A stretch of DNA of 64,000 nt from Opisthorchis felineus (taxonomy: Eukaryota > Platyhelminthes > Trematoda > Opisthorchiida > Opisthorchiidae): assembly GCA_004794785.1 (NCBI GenBank), contig SJOL01006408.1, positions 278,145 through 342,144 of the forward strand. The letters run 5' to 3'. Positions 25,291 to 39,762 of the stretch are shown here, one piece after another. Both the position numbers and the translations under genes were made by a program. Position 1 is the stretch's first letter. Each line of letters opens with the position of its first letter. The notes beneath the pieces were generated by a model. It saw nothing but the letters and a program-made list of their open reading frames with translations, did not search any database and was not told where the DNA came from.

Positions 25291-26009
25291 ATAACAATAA
25301 TCTCATGCCACATCATGCCTGCATTACGGCAAAGACATCAGTGTCAACACTGATGTTGCTGTCTGCAATGTTGATGATGATGTCAGAGGCATTCACCTGT
25401 AGGCTTAAAGCTTGTCATTTAAAACAACATTCATTCAGCTCGACGGATCACAGGAGGTTCTCAGTGAAGGCTAGACCACTAGATTTTGTTATCCACCTCG
25501 TGCTTTTACCAATCGTAAACAACCCGTGTGCAATATGGCGAATGGGTTGTTTTCTGTACGTCGGCCTAATTTGCTAACCAAAGGGGTTGTATCTGTATAA
25601 TGTTATTCTTCCAAAACACTACCAATCAAGAAATGATTGAAGGAGACCTTCGGAAGACTATCATTCGATTTTCACTGTTAGGCTTGTGATCAGTTTGGCC
25701 AACCAACCTATATCGCATTGTCTGTGTTTACATCTCATCAGGTAAGAAATCCAGCTTCATCAGTCGCTGAATTTCTATCAATCAACCTATTGGATCGCCG
25801 AATACTACGTTTGCCCCACTGGGAGGCGGACAGTACAGTTCAAACTGAACTTTGCGAAACGATTATTGATGATTTTTAAATCAATGTGTACAATTTTAGT
25901 CTCCGTTTTAGCCGCCTTCTTCAGCAGACATTTGCCTGGATTCGGAGCATCAGTACGAAGGTTCTAGTTAAAGATCCCATACATAGTGAAGTAAACCCAG
26001 TTGCAGCCT

Positions 26010-26110
26010 AGTTTTGGTGTTATTGGGAGACTCAATCGAATTTCAGCTGAATTACGAAATTCTTCAACAAAATATCCTCCGTAAGCAATGCTTTATGCTT
26101 CAGTTGGATG
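26010..26110 (+). repeat. R1 repeat fragment
   Basis: Diverged match to GGGAGACTCAAATGAATC…GATGTTCTTCAA…GTTTCAGTTGG of the R1 unit. Confidence 0.45.
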
Positions 26111-29100
26111 GACTGCGCGTTGGTTGCCTTTATGGTGTTGCGAGTACAACCCTCAAACATCAGACGCCAAAAAGCACCAAGTTAGGGCCTTGGGCGACAA
26201 TCTGGCGAGGATCCGTATGTTCTCCTCTAAATCCATGGGAATATTGCTTTGCATGAAAGTCGTGTTGGGGGTAAATGTGCTTTTAATTCAAACTAGCACA
26301 CCACAGTGGCGACTGACTCAGGATAAAAGTGATATTCAGTTTTGATGAACACAAAATGCAAGAAATTCGAGACCCACCTGCACCTATACACTCCCAAGGA
26401 GATTTAAACCAATATTCCATTGATCTGGGAAGCTAGGTACATTACTCACGTGACACGCACTGGAAGTCGTTTATCAGGAGATCCGCCGACGATGGTTCGT
26501 ATGTTCAAAGCTGATCCAGGAAAACCTCACTTTATCAATGCAGAATCACGGGTCTTTTATTCAGGTATTAACACCATTGTTTATATCGTTCGAATGTAAT
26601 CGCATGTGAATGGTCCACTGTCTGATTGGCCCTGCGGAGCTTGGGGCTGGTCGATCTAAAACAGCAGAGCGCTGTTGATTGGCTGATCGAAGCCCAAGTT
26701 CATTTTCAGTAAAAAGGCCGCAGATTGACTCGATGGTGTTTTCTTAAGTCAGTACAACTACTAACCGGATAGTGTTCTCGGCGTGCAGAGCGCTCGTCCC
26801 AGCCTGGGTTCTCTGTTGGCTGGTAACCACGTATATATTTCCTGTGCAAATATAATCATGTCTCTGAGACATTCAGCAGGTAGTCATAAATTAACGTTGT
26901 CCGATAAATAAGGCTACATGTAAAATCGGTTGCTATGAGCAGGGTTCAGAATGTTAATTGGTAGGCTGATAGTTATACACGCAAAGATTTGGACGTATTT
27001 TCAGAGCAGCGCTGTTGGTCTAACAAGTTAATAGTGACCTGCAATATTTCGACGATTTCAGGTCATTTGTTCCCCTATCAGGCTAATTGTCTATCTTAAA
27101 CCCCCAACCGTCCCATAAAATCCTATTCCTTTCCTCTTGTAGCCTCTCGTCATCGCGACCGCACCCAAACTGCTGTAGATTGAGTTCTCTATAACGTCAC
27201 CACTCCTGTTCGCCGCAATTTTCCCCTGCATACGACCAATCTGATTGTACAAGTTTTCAAAGCATACAGAGCAATCTGCCACTCGTTCCAACCTGAGTAA
27301 ACTTTATCACATGGTTTTGGCAGGATTCGATAAAAAGTACGGTTGTATATATAGTCTCATTCTTCTTGTTCATACTACCTCTATTCAGACTGACTACCTG
27401 AATGTAATCTAGTCTTTCAGGGTAGCTTCATCTGGCCGGATTAGTTGGTTACAAGCTTGGCTAGTCCAAATACAAAGGACAAGACGGATCAGTCCAATAT
27501 TGTTCTGTCATTTCGAGCCACTTCAACTGTTAGCTCTCTGATAAAAATAAGGACTTATTTGTTAGCTTGGTTGATCCGGAATTTCTGTCCTCACATTCAT
27601 CATTTGTGAATTCCCTAACCCAATCATTGCGTTTGGGCCTAATTGCCCAGGGAGTTTTAACCATCTTTGGATCTTTCAAATATTCCTAATCTACTATATG
27701 TTTTGTATCCATAGTTTTTCGTGTTAGGACATCCGGGGATTTTTTAAAAGTTTTCTCGACAGAATTTTCAAGTTGACCCAGTAGGAACTTCAAGATGTCT
27801 CGACAGAGGCGTGAATACGGCTCGGTGCCAAATTGGAGCGATCTGACAGGATTCAAAACCAACTGAGCTATTCTTTTCGAGCGACTTATTGCAATAGTCT
27901 CCCAATTTTAACTTCGTGCCCAAAAATGGTCCCAGCGCAGAGATCACTGTAATCCAGCCGAGCCTGCTGAGCAGATCGTATCACAAGGTCCGGGGTTCAT
28001 TGAGCTTCAAGTCCTCATATCTAAAGGAATTTTCCTTACTGAACAGCTTACTTATACTTTATGGGTTATGAGACAATCAAATCATCATCAAATCTGAACT
28101 TGACGGTGAAAGGCCGATTGGCACGAAAGCGCGTATTCAAGAATAGTTTGACCGATTAGAAATTAGAACTGACCCTAATTAAGTTTGATATTTGGTAAAC
28201 TGCATTACCATGGAAGGTCATCAGCAAATCGAATAAATCATTGGGTTGCCCCCCAAGCGAATGCTTCAAATAGTATAGCGAAGTCATCCGATGAATAAGT
28301 TTTTTCATTATGAGCTAAAGGCTGTCCCAAAACGGAGGTAATTTCAAGACCAGAATGACCTGTTTATCCAGGTTAAACAACACTTTGTATGTATTTACTA
28401 TCATGTCACGTCAAGGAGAAGGGAATTAGACAATAATCGCTCGTCTCAAAGTTGGCATTGTGGCTGCTCGTTGATATTGTTGAGACACTGCAAAGTCCAG
28501 TTTCGAGTAGGGTCTACAAATGGACTTTGTTAGATAAGGAACTCTTCTAGTTTGTAGAATCGGTTTAAAAAAGTTGCGCTTTAGGACGCTTCAACATTCT
28601 CAGTACCACACGAACTGTCATCTTGACTAGCTCCATTGTTCATCAACCGTAATTCCCATGAACTATATAAGCTTGACCCTAAATGACGTAGGTCTAACTA
28701 CAAATGCTGAATTGAAACACCATCTCCATCAAACCTGTGAGTTTCTTGGCCCGGGCGGTCGAATGAATGAGAACATGCACTTCATAACTCAACTTCCCTT
28801 CTGATACTCTGTCCACATATTGTTTCAGAAAACTAGAGATGCAAGGAAACCCTCAAAGAAATTCTAGGTGTTCAAATGACATTCAGGGTGAAGCTTACGA
28901 AGCCGACTTCTCTTGGATTACCGTCGTATCAAATACCATTAATTTTGCTTATGTTTTAGGAACCACATTATGGGAGAGATGGTTGCTAATATATCTAGCC
29001 GTTTGCCTGGCACGGCATCCGTAGGTTGTGTCAGAAATAATGACGGCGAGCTCAGGCTTGTCACTGTAAATTTAAGATACTCATACCTAATCGATACTTC

Positions 29101-29284
29101 ATCCCTTAAGTGAAGTTAGTCTATATTGAAAAGCCGTATAGCAGTCGTATCTCTGTTGAAACCATCGGCCGCCAAACCACGAACTACCCACTGGGAAAGG
29201 AATCCCAGGTCGCGTGAAACTTCTACTTGCAGAGTCGTCACTTGAGCAGGCATTCAACATATGACTTCCTGATGAGAGGGACCA

Positions 29285-29460
29285 ACTGCTGGTCGGCCAT
29301 CCGTAGAAGAAAGGCAATGGGCGTGGCAATCACTCCGGAACTCGTGAGTTCGAATCCCTCTGTAGATTCATGAGCCGTGCACTGTGGATTATTTCCAACA
29401 AGGATGAAACAACTATACAATGGTTCTTGGTTTCTCGGTACAGTTTGGTTCCACATGCAA
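29285..29460 (+). mobile_element. Probable tRNA-derived SINE
   Basis: B-box-like GAGTTCGAATCCCTC at about 29343-29357 with a plausible upstream arm, followed by a unique body. The A box is poor. Confidence 0.4.
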
Positions 29461-31652
29461 GATTAAAGCAATAATAAAGTTCGGGAATCTCTTTAGCAAA
29501 AAGCCCGCGTAAGCCAAAATGTGCCACTTTTATCGGATGCCGTTTTGGAAGTGGATGTTATGGAAAAATATTTGTGAAAAAGGTATGGCTTGTGGTAGAG
29601 GCGGAGTCGCCATAAAGCGAGGATATCACGTTTATTCTGTTCCTTAGTTCCCTATTGTTGTTCGTTTACACAGCCCCATCAAACGCGGTTTTTCAGCGTG
29701 TGCGGACTGCAGTCTGATATCCACCATCAAAGGGTTGCACAGGTGTGAAATTAAGCCGACTAATGTGTTAGCTCTTCGTCCAGTTGCTTCACTGATATGA
29801 GGACTGAGGACTGCTTTGAAAAACTACTTGGTTTACCTGTTCGAATGGTGAAGGCGAACTTTAATTTTTCACATCTTATAATATTCCATCCTCAAAATCA
29901 TAATCAGCTGAATCAAAGACATGGGTTGGATTACGCCAGACATCTCATAGGCTACTTTAGACTAGCCCTAAATTGCAAGGGACGAATCCCAGCTTGAGTT
30001 CTACCTTCCGAATCAACGACTCTGGCTGTTCGGCCTGAGTATTACTGAGACTAAAGTTTCACCATCCTAAAGCATTTATAGTACTAATTACGCGTCTTTT
30101 CGAACTGTCATGTTTGCGGCGTACACCTACAGCAGCCATTCTGCGATTCAGGTTCAATTTCAACAAACTAGTCCACCTGAAACTCAAATATTAGATGTCT
30201 TCCCACACCTAAAACATGGTTTTGTACTTCGTTTCAGAAAGGTTTGGCAGACCATCGGTGGATTTATTGCTGGGCAAGGTTTCCCTTTGGATACAAAAGT
30301 TTCATCAGGCCAAGTGAGTAAGTTACCAGGATGATCGAGTTCTACGGCAGTCAGGGAACCAATCCGTGCGATTTTTTTTAAATAACCGGGTAAATCAGAA
30401 GTGCCTTTGTTTCACACAGCTTAGACAGACCATGTTGTCAATCCCACGGAAGCTGCTCGTGTTATCCACCGGGTTCTGTACAGGCTGCAGAAGCCTATAC
30501 AAAAAATGGTTTAACAGTGGCCGAAGCTGTCACAATATACCTACGCAATACAGCCCTGTATAGCCAGAAACACTACGTGGAGCGCCCGGCCTACCGTGGT
30601 CCCGTAACATGTACCACCTGACGCACCCACCGGGCTCCGAAGTCCATTCAGCTAACCTTTTAGTCTACCGATCAGCTAAGTGTCCATACGACATGCATGT
30701 GTTCTACGAATGATAACTCGCTTTTTGACTTAACCGCTTAATCTCTACTATTTAACTTTGCAATAATTAGATAAGTACTGACCTGAGGAAGAGATTCAGA
30801 AAAGTTTGTCAATTGTCTTTTTGATTGAGACAAGTCACTATCAACAGCAATGCACTGGTAGTAAGTGCTGGTGCTTAATCAGGAGGAAAGAATGCCTCAA
30901 TAAACAACGTAATGACAGGAGATGTTCGGGTCCTCCTGTAGGAACCGAAAATCCTTAGGGAGACAATCAATAAAGACTTCCGACACCGTTGAATAGCACT
31001 AAAATATACGCGTTTGATTATCTAGTCGGAGTAGGTGGAGTAAGTGGGTTCGATCTGGTATGATTTGTGAACTCCACCCATCTAGTCTGTTTCACGATGA
31101 CAGATACACTCGTTAGGCATTCCAACTACGAACTAACGGCTTACTCGCTAGTGACATTTGTCTCATGCCATGTGTCACAGGGTTTCCAAACACCTCCAAG
31201 GAGAGTCACATAAGCTCTGGCCACGAAGGTGTGCGGATCCTACAGCACTTTCACTCCTTTCTTTATGGCGTCAAGCTTTTTTACCTGGAAGCAAACAGTC
31301 CAGATATCTGCCTGATCATACAAAATCCTCAGGGTTTGTATCACTAGTCTTTACTGACCTTGAAACATGACGTCGCATGTACTAAGTTGAAGTTAGATAT
31401 AAATGGAGATTCTCACAACAGAGCATTTTAAAAAAGGTATTACAACAGTCAACGTAATAAATGACGTAAGCAGACGCCATTCAGGTCTCACAAAAACCCA
31501 AGCAGTTCACTCTGAGGTATGAACTCGGACGTATGTACATTGATGTCAGGTGGCAAACTCCCCCGAAAGCTAGTGGATACTGCTTTCAAAAAAAGGTTTT
31601 CGGACATCCTTACAATTTTGATAATTTTTTTTTCAGACCTGGTACAGCGATG

Positions 31653-31653
<1 letters not shown>

Positions 31654-31690
<37 letters not shown>
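31654..31690. repeat. (TA)n microsatellite
   Basis: Uninterrupted TA dinucleotide tract of about 37 bases. Confidence 0.9.
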
Positions 31691-31693
<3 letters not shown>

Positions 31694-33354
31694 TATAACT
31701 TACCGAGGAAACTTCACAAGTCTCTACAACTGTGGTGACCTCCTTAGGAACGTACCATACCCAAATAACTGTACCAGCATAACTGAGTGCTGCACCCAAA
31801 CAATCATATCGATTGCTGGTCTACAGCCATCCTAGCCTTCCGGATCCAAATGACCAGCTCAGTCAATAAATTAGACGACGTCGCTTCACTAATCAGTACT
31901 TCCATTGCTTCTATCTTTCTCAAGCAGTCACCTGAGGCCTCTAAGTCGTGGTGTGACAAACAAAGCCCATTAGGTCAGACCGTCGGATGCATACTTGTAA
32001 AGGCAACAGAACAATAGTGCATGAAGACTTATTTAACTACATGGAAACGACGCGGAGATAATCTTTCACTCAGCTTGAAGAAAACGAACTAATATTTGAC
32101 ATCCAATTTAGTGGCGTGCCTACGAACTCCGCGGTGATCCTAAGCAGTTTGCAGTCCGAAGTCTAAATAGCAGCGAATTTGTGCAGCTGTTTACGCTTAC
32201 AAGGACTTTGAGAGGTAACAGACTTGGAGTTGGAGTAAACACGTTTTTGGGAGGACATTTCCACTAGAAACTTATGTTAGTCTTTTCGAAAATCACCTGC
32301 TTTATACAATAACATTTCCATGAATGGTTTGGAACACGGACCAACAGCAAGAGATTCGCCCAAAGTTGCCACATTCTCAGAGTCCTGATAACAGTCCATA
32401 GGGTATGCAACCTAGGCATCGATGACAGCGACCGTCAGAAAGAACGCACGAAAACCAGGCAGAACACTTCCAGAGTCAAATCAAATTGCCCAACTCAGCG
32501 AACAAGCCAAAAACCAACTCCCAGAGTACGTTTCCCGACCACAAGTTACAGGTTCCTCGAAAGAATGTTGATATCGTAGCTGGTTGGCTTTAGATTAAGT
32601 TCTTTTTCCTTAGGCGATCGTATACATGAACGAACATTTTCATGCAGCCGGTTTTCCACAGTCCAACTACATTTGGTATGTAACCCTCCAAGTCCGATTC
32701 AGTATCTGCTACCCCGTATACCTTTTATCATAAGAGTGGTAGACTTGTAACTTTCAGAGGTTTTTTTCTTCGGACTGTGTTTTACATTTACACATTTTTT
32801 TGCGAACATACCCCATTCACGTTCTTCGTGAGTGTCATCCGAAACCTTACGTAGAAAACCTAGAATAACATCTTCTGGAAACATGAGACAGTTTTGCAAG
32901 TGATTTAACTAAAAACTCGAATTTATCGAAACATGACGACGTGTTTGTCCTGACATTAATGATTTCAGCTGCTTTGAGCACATGCGTATATTTCAGATGG
33001 ATAAAATGAGCGACGTTTGCTTCAGTACCATTCATAAGGCCGATGAGAATTCTGGAGACCATTCTGCAAGTTTGACCATTCTAGGGGCTCATTAAATAGG
33101 CCTGATTATGCACGTCCTTCAGTCCCATTTTCCAGTTGTATACCAATTTTACGTATGATGAGTTTCAAGAATGATGACATTGTTACGGAGCTGTCCAGCG
33201 TTTCCACTGACTTTACGCCTTCGATTTCTTAGGTACTGTTCTAGCCGAAACGTGGGGCAGCCTGTGCAGCACACTCAATTAAAGAAGAATAAAAATGGAG
33301 AAATCAAATGAAATTAAGCGGAGCATCGGGCCAACTTAAACTGACATGTGCTGT

Positions 33355-33785
33355 TTCATCATCATTGCCGTCATCATCATTTGTGAAAACCGCGTACTTG
33401 CTTACAGTTGTTGTAGACGCGACCGTTTCGTTCGTCAATGGTTTGAGGGGTGGAATAAATAACTACGCATTAAAGGAAGTAGTTGATATAATCGATGAGT
33501 AAATACAGGGGCGTCAGTGCAGTTTTCATTGGGGTGATCGGAAGGGGAGGTATGCATTGAAAGTAACGGCTTGGATGCATGAGCGCCACTTGGGGCGCGA
33601 CTGGGCCATGCCTGACAATGTCTCTAACCATTGATGTGTCCCGTCTCGGGGTCCCCATCCAGAGAGACGGCAATGACCAGTGCAGCTGAGTTTGCTGGTA
33701 CTGGCTTCCATACTTGGCTGCCAAATCACTGTTTGACTTCCCCTGGCTCGTTTCCACCCTTCATCGGGTTGTGCGAAAAGAATCC
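33355..33785 (-). mobile_element. LINE family 2, 3' end
   Basis: On the minus strand it encodes GHCRLSGWGPRDGTHQWLET…WRSCIQAVTFNA, then a 3' UTR ending in a GATGATGATGACGGCAATGA tail (33355-33384). It matches 56280-56690 in order and sequence. Confidence 0.65.
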
Positions 33786-35995
33786 TTCGAGGAAGTCGGT
33801 CATCTGTTTAAAACTTATTGGGTATGAATGAATGGTAATCAAATTTTTTCGTCTACCACAGTGTAAAGAATATTTCGAGCTGATGGAGAGAATAGACGTT
33901 GCGCACAAAAAGGCATTGAAGGAATTCAGGATCTCATCAGTTTCTCGAGTAACCTTATTATGAGCGTAATAAAGACTTCAGGTGATTATGATCACGTTTT
34001 ACTCAATAGACTTGTGCCAAACAAAGTAATCCGCCAAAGAATAAGCCAGAATAAAAGGAGGGGATATTCAAGAGAAAATATAGAGAAGTGATGAGAAAAA
34101 CCCTATGGTCAACGAATGGAGGACAACTTCTACCTCGAAATGTGCGTGGCATTCGCTTTCAATTCCTGCCAACTCGGAACAGCTATCAACCTTCTCTCGT
34201 TGCTCATAAAGTGTAATCATTTTTATAGACCCTCCTACCGGGACCCCGGACGTAGTCAGAGTACAAGCTTCTTCAGTGCTTCTTGATTATCAGGTCATTA
34301 AGCATTCGCCCCAATCCAGGAGGGTGATTTTTGTTTATCAGTGAGTTTTCAGGTGAAAACCTTTTGATCCGACCCGGTTTCATGTGATCGAGAAGTTGGA
34401 GACAATCAAGCAGTTGATGATGTGTGAACTAGAGTTCTGTTTCAAGCTCCAGCGTAGTCAACTGAGTTCTGTCATCCGCAATAGAGGGCGGGAAAAATGA
34501 CTGCTGAGCTATCATCGCAAAATTAACTGTAATCCAAGTTTTATTTTCTTGGGCTACATCTGTCCAACTGATTCAAACCTTCTTTGTCACGAAAAATCAC
34601 ACCGTTTTACTGCAGCTTCTTGTCAAAAATGACTTCAGCTTCACTGTTAAAAATGACTTGTTCATCATGTTGAAATAAGTCCTAGTCGGATTCCTAATAA
34701 GTAGACAAACGTTTTCTCCGAATATTTGGTTCCTGCGAAATCCAATACAAATACAGTCCATCGGGTTGTAGACTAAGTCTTTGTAACAAATATGAATGTT
34801 TCAGTGGAGAAGACGCTGTGCTTTTGGTGCACTCATCAACTGATTTGAGGCACCATGCTCAGTTCTTTTTTCGACTTACAGATATAGTCCTACTTAGCGA
34901 TCCAGCCATTTATGGATTCTGAGTTGCCTCACTCCAGACTCAAACGGAATTGATTCGCGATCCTTTTTTTGGGTTCTACCAAGTGAGTAATCGATTATCT
35001 CTTGTATATTCCATAGACCGTGTGATTACAGTTCGTAAGTTCCAATTTTATTAAGAGCGACCGATACAGGGCTACTAAATATCACTCAAGTGGAGGACAG
35101 TATGGCTGCTGAAAAGATTTAAGTCATCAGTGAAAATGATAATCCAGTCCATCCGGATTGGAGCCAGTGGCGTTTCGCATATCTTGGGTAGATCATCTTT
35201 GATGTATCGACTTAGACGAGAATGTGTTTAGCTTTCACCTTACCGTATTCTATCAATTTGAGTTTCAAAGTATAAGTTTTAAAATATAAGTAAAATGATC
35301 GGACCCGAAAGAAACCGTGTCGTGATGAAAAGCTGGGCTAATGGATCTTCGCTGACCAGTAGGGATCGATTCTTAGATGAGGGCCTTTTAGGCGTTCATT
35401 CGACGTGAAAACGCGACCACGTGATATTACATCACATGTATAGCTGGTAAAGGCAAACTGATCGATCGCGTTGGTTTTGAAGTCTACTCTGTCTATGCAC
35501 GCATGCTGATCATCAAATAAACCAGGTACGTTGAGAGTTTTATTTTTTTTAAATGCATACAGGGTTTAGGTCAGGTTATCACCAAGTCCTGTGTCTTTTA
35601 TTCATTTTCAGGCTACGCTCTTCCCATTTTTTGTTTTTTTCTACCAAAGCCGTTTGCTGCAGTAGTAGTAGTAGTTTGCTTGACATTGTGGGCTCTCTGC
35701 GTACTTACGACACTTTTATACGTGATACATGGCCTTGAGTGTACATTCTTGCCGTTGAATCTCACATCAGACCCAGTATGACGGACACTTTGTGCCTGAT
35801 GTGCGAGTCTCGACTGTGCTAGTGCTTGCCTCGCCTTAAAGAGCATTCAGCAATGTTTATCCTTTCCTCGGTTGTTGGTCTTTACACTCGTGTTTCCATA
35901 CCAAACATTCTTACATACGTTGGGATTCATCTTGTCTGGCTGGAACTGTTGGTGGCATGACTTCGAATGGGACGCTCCTCCATTTTTATCTAATG

Positions 35996-36174
35996 TTCTC
36001 CTGTGACCCTTACACCTACATCGCTTGCATTTACTTTATATTTCTGCAACCATGCTCTTCAAAAACAAACGATAGCAGTAGTACCATTCTCCTGTAACCC
36101 CTCAACGTCTATCGCTTCATTTACTTTTTAAGTTGGTGAACGTGCATTTCAAAAATAAACGATAAATGTAGTAG
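35996..36174. repeat. Imperfect tandem duplication, ~91-bp unit
   Basis: Two adjacent copies share TTCTCCTGT(G/A)ACCC, ATCGCTT…CATTTACTTT and CAAAAA(C/T)AAACGATA in the same order. Confidence 0.7.
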
Positions 36175-39100
36175 TCTATGTAAGGGTTACGCCCACTAGA
36201 CTTCTAATTCTGTGGACCTTCGTTGATAAAAGTTATTTGCAAGAAGAATTCGCCATTTCTAAGTGTTTTTGACAATGCCTGATCTCCCCAAGATATGTCT
36301 TACCGGAGCAATTTCTGCTACCGTTAGCACACTCATGAGGTGCAACGGTAAAACCTTAGGCGATCTGTCCCTCATCTACACCGTTTAAAGCGCAAATCTA
36401 CCTTAGATTCGCGAATTTAGTTGTGGTATTTACATTCAAACTGTTTTTCAACTTTGTTTATCAGTAAGGAGTGTAATGGGATGGCTTGTGATGTGCGGAG
36501 CCATTTCATTACCACTGAGAGCGTAATTGAGTAGTTAGAACACACTGCAAATTATTGGAAGGATATTTTAATCTGGAGCTGTTTGTTTACGTGCAACAAC
36601 ACCCATACTCGAAAACGCCAAGAGCGTGAGTCATAACAAATCCTCCAAATTTTTACTCGCCTCTTTTAACTGTACTTCTCGATAATGCAATTGATATAAG
36701 GCGACAGAAATTTAAAGCTGGGTCGCTTCCCCGTCATCTGCGTTTGTACAGTCTTTGTCCTTTCCTGATGCGATTGTTCTGATTAGTCCACCTTTCGGAA
36801 CACTAAAGTCGCGCTTCATTCACAGTGACGATGCATACCAGCAACTGAACTCCAAAGCTCCGACATGCCAAGCAAGCGTATTACAACTACTCAACCAGTG
36901 GGCGTTTGGGGCAAGTGAATTGTCGTGCCTGACCAGTCGAAAATGTTCAGGCTTGAGCAATGTGCGCGGTTGCTCTCAAACTTCGAACGATGACCGGCTG
37001 AGGCTAGTCCATGACGTGCCAGATGGCAACCTAAAAATTTAGTTAACTTAGAATTATTTGAGTATGTACTGACAGAATTTGTTCGCCCAAATTAAGTCCC
37101 AACATTGTACTGATTATTTCAAGAGCAATTAACTTTGTCGTATAATCTGAGGTGATGCCGTCCGCCCTCTATGTTCGAACCCACTTTGATCTTCCTAATT
37201 CTTGTTCGGAAATGTGACAAGATATGGCCGCTAGCATCTGTCAGTAAGGTGCATGCTGATAGTTTCTTTCCCGGTTACCTAACCGAATGTTTGTAGGAGT
37301 GAACACCTCGAGCGTTTGTAGAGGGCTAGAATTGGACATCTCTCACTTTCCATTTGTATTCACCTCTTCAAAACAAGTCCTTAGCTGAGCGAATGTTTTC
37401 ACACGGGTGTTGCTGTCAGTGTTGATGACGCGGTCCCACGTCAGTACATGGGGCGAAGTGACTTCAAGGATCACATTTACGTGGGTTGTGTTCTACCGCA
37501 TCCGACTAAAATTTTCGAGCTTATCTGATCACAAGATTAACCACAATCGGTATGATCACCAAAAAGGAGTGTTCCTGCACATTTAGCCACCTTGTCTGAT
37601 GGCTTGATGGTAAGACAGTTAGGAAATGTGATCCCAAAAAACCGAAGCACAATGATTCGAAAGAAACAGATGTTTATCAACTAGGTGATCAAAATGCAAT
37701 GGACAGAGTAGTGTACGCACCCTAACGGACTTCCTGGCACTAAATTTGGTGAAGCTCAAATGTTTGTAAGTATCTGCGTCGCGCTGAATGCAAAGAAGAC
37801 CATAACGGCTGTTTACCGTGATTAGGTGTGATACGTCTGCACATTATTGAAGAACAGAGCTTCGTTTACAAATCTCCCAAGCTCAACGGATGAGCTCATT
37901 CAGAATAACAATACTCCTTAGAATACGTACATAAAACTCCTATGATTTCGATGTAGTTTTTTCAAGCGACTAAGCACAAAATTTATAAAAGCTTTGAATA
38001 GAAAGTTGAGACATAATCTAACTGGCCAAAAACCCGGTCACTAAATTCGTTCCACAAGTTAAACAACCAATTATGGTTCAAAATTAGAGTTAGTTTGACG
38101 TGGAGTGTTGCTTGACCAAGGCAAACTCAAGTACAGGGTGGGCAGTTTTGCTTTCCAAGAAATTCATCATGTAGTTCTGCACGCCATTGAACTAAATTAT
38201 AATCAGAACGCCTGGACGAGGTGATGGCCATATTCGTTATCCTGACCTACTTTCCGTTGCTGGCTAGAGGCAAATGGACCTAGTTCTACTGATCCAATAC
38301 AAGATAAAACAGAAAAACGGATAGTTGTAGATGGTTCCTGGATTTGTAGAATTCACGTCCACGTCACTCGCTTGAGCAGTCCCCCTCCTATTCTGATGCA
38401 GTTATTCTAATGTGCCCACACCAAAGGGCTGAAACAATAAACTTGACTTTTTACCCTATAAGAGCTCATCATCAGCGCACGTTCTTGGCCGTGGTGGCTG
38501 TTTGAACCTTGGACACCTGACACCCGGGGCGAGCGTATTACCCCTAACCAAGCAGCGCACACTGGACATGTCTGAATTATCGCGTCTGGAGAAGCGGACT
38601 TGGCTCACGTTGTTTGTTCGTAAACAGTTGGAGGATGATTCCGTTTCTTCCTCCTAAAAGATCAGTTGTTTCCGTCTTGGAAAAGCGGAGGGCAATCGAA
38701 GGATTACGTTTGTAAGCCATGATTAATAGCTTCAAATAAAGTATGCATCGAGAAATGGTGGAATGAAGATCCGTGTTTCAAAAGGAACTAGAGAAGGTAG
38801 CAATGTGGTATGAACAGCTTTTACACTTGCTGTACACATTCCGCGAAAAATGGTAGAATCTTAACGTCTTTGCACGCCTCCGCTCCTCGTTATAAGAACA
38901 AACAAATGATAGCAGATTAATTGGATATTTTTCAAACGGAACTACTTACACGTATAAAAAGGCAGAAAATGAGTACCACGCAGGATCTACCAAGGAAGGT
39001 TAGAATGATACGCCCCGAGCATTTTGTCCAAGAACTTCTGTGGAATGCTTTGGTGAGGGAGGTGTATAGATAAAAAAAATGTTCATAGGTACTTCCTCCG

Positions 39101-39704
39101 TTCAAAAACCTCCAGTTATGCACTTCCGGAATTCTAAACTTTAACCATTACTTCACTTGTGGGGATCATCCGGTGCAAACAACTGCGGTGGCCCAGCTAT
39201 CGGTTACGTATACTGAATCATCGTCTACCGAGACCATTAATATTAACCATGTCACCTTCAGAAGAATGCAAACCGCGAAGTAAATGGCATATGACTTGAC
39301 AGAACAGTAGGAAAGGGGTTACCAAGATTTTTGGTGTTTTCGATGCCGTCCGACTTCCAGAGTGGGTCATTCTGACCCCCCTGCACTTGGCTGGAGACCT
39401 TGCAAGAAAAGATTGCTAATCGATGTCAGTGGGATTCATGCTGTCAGTTTCCCTTTACGTTGTCCAACTGAGCAATGGGTATTTGTCCAATAATTTTCAG
39501 TTGTTGTGTTCTGGTCTGGTGCTGGGCAGGTTGCAAAAAGACTGCTGAGACTATCTCACTGACGGCGTCCTACTCCAGCAAGTAGCTCAGATATGTTTTC
39601 ATTATTGTCGTCTTCTCTGAGGACGGAGATCTTTTCATGGTGTTGTGAAACCTAAGCGCCGTCGTTCACATCTAGTGTGTTACTGGCATTTACAATAGTA
39701 ATAA

Positions 39705-39762
39705 TGATAATAATAAAAATGATAATGATGATAATGATGATGACGGTAATGAGCGGGAGGTG
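39705..39762. repeat. (AAT/GAT)n simple repeat
   Basis: Mixed AATAATGAT and GATGATAAT units over about 58 bases; may be an old LINE tail. Confidence 0.8.

Larger units (their letters stand above)
25291..33354. other. Intergenic interval
   Basis: No gene recognised. Holds an R1 fragment (26010-26110), a SINE-like unit (29285-29460), a (TA)n tract (31654-31690), a 31-base motif shared with 61-91 (32480-32510), and a short R1 piece (33243-33300, reverse). Confidence 0.4.

Noticed and set aside
33308..33502. 64-codon plus frame with Ser/Val-rich sequence
   Set aside because: It is antisense to the LINE family 2 3' UTR and its GATGAT tail.
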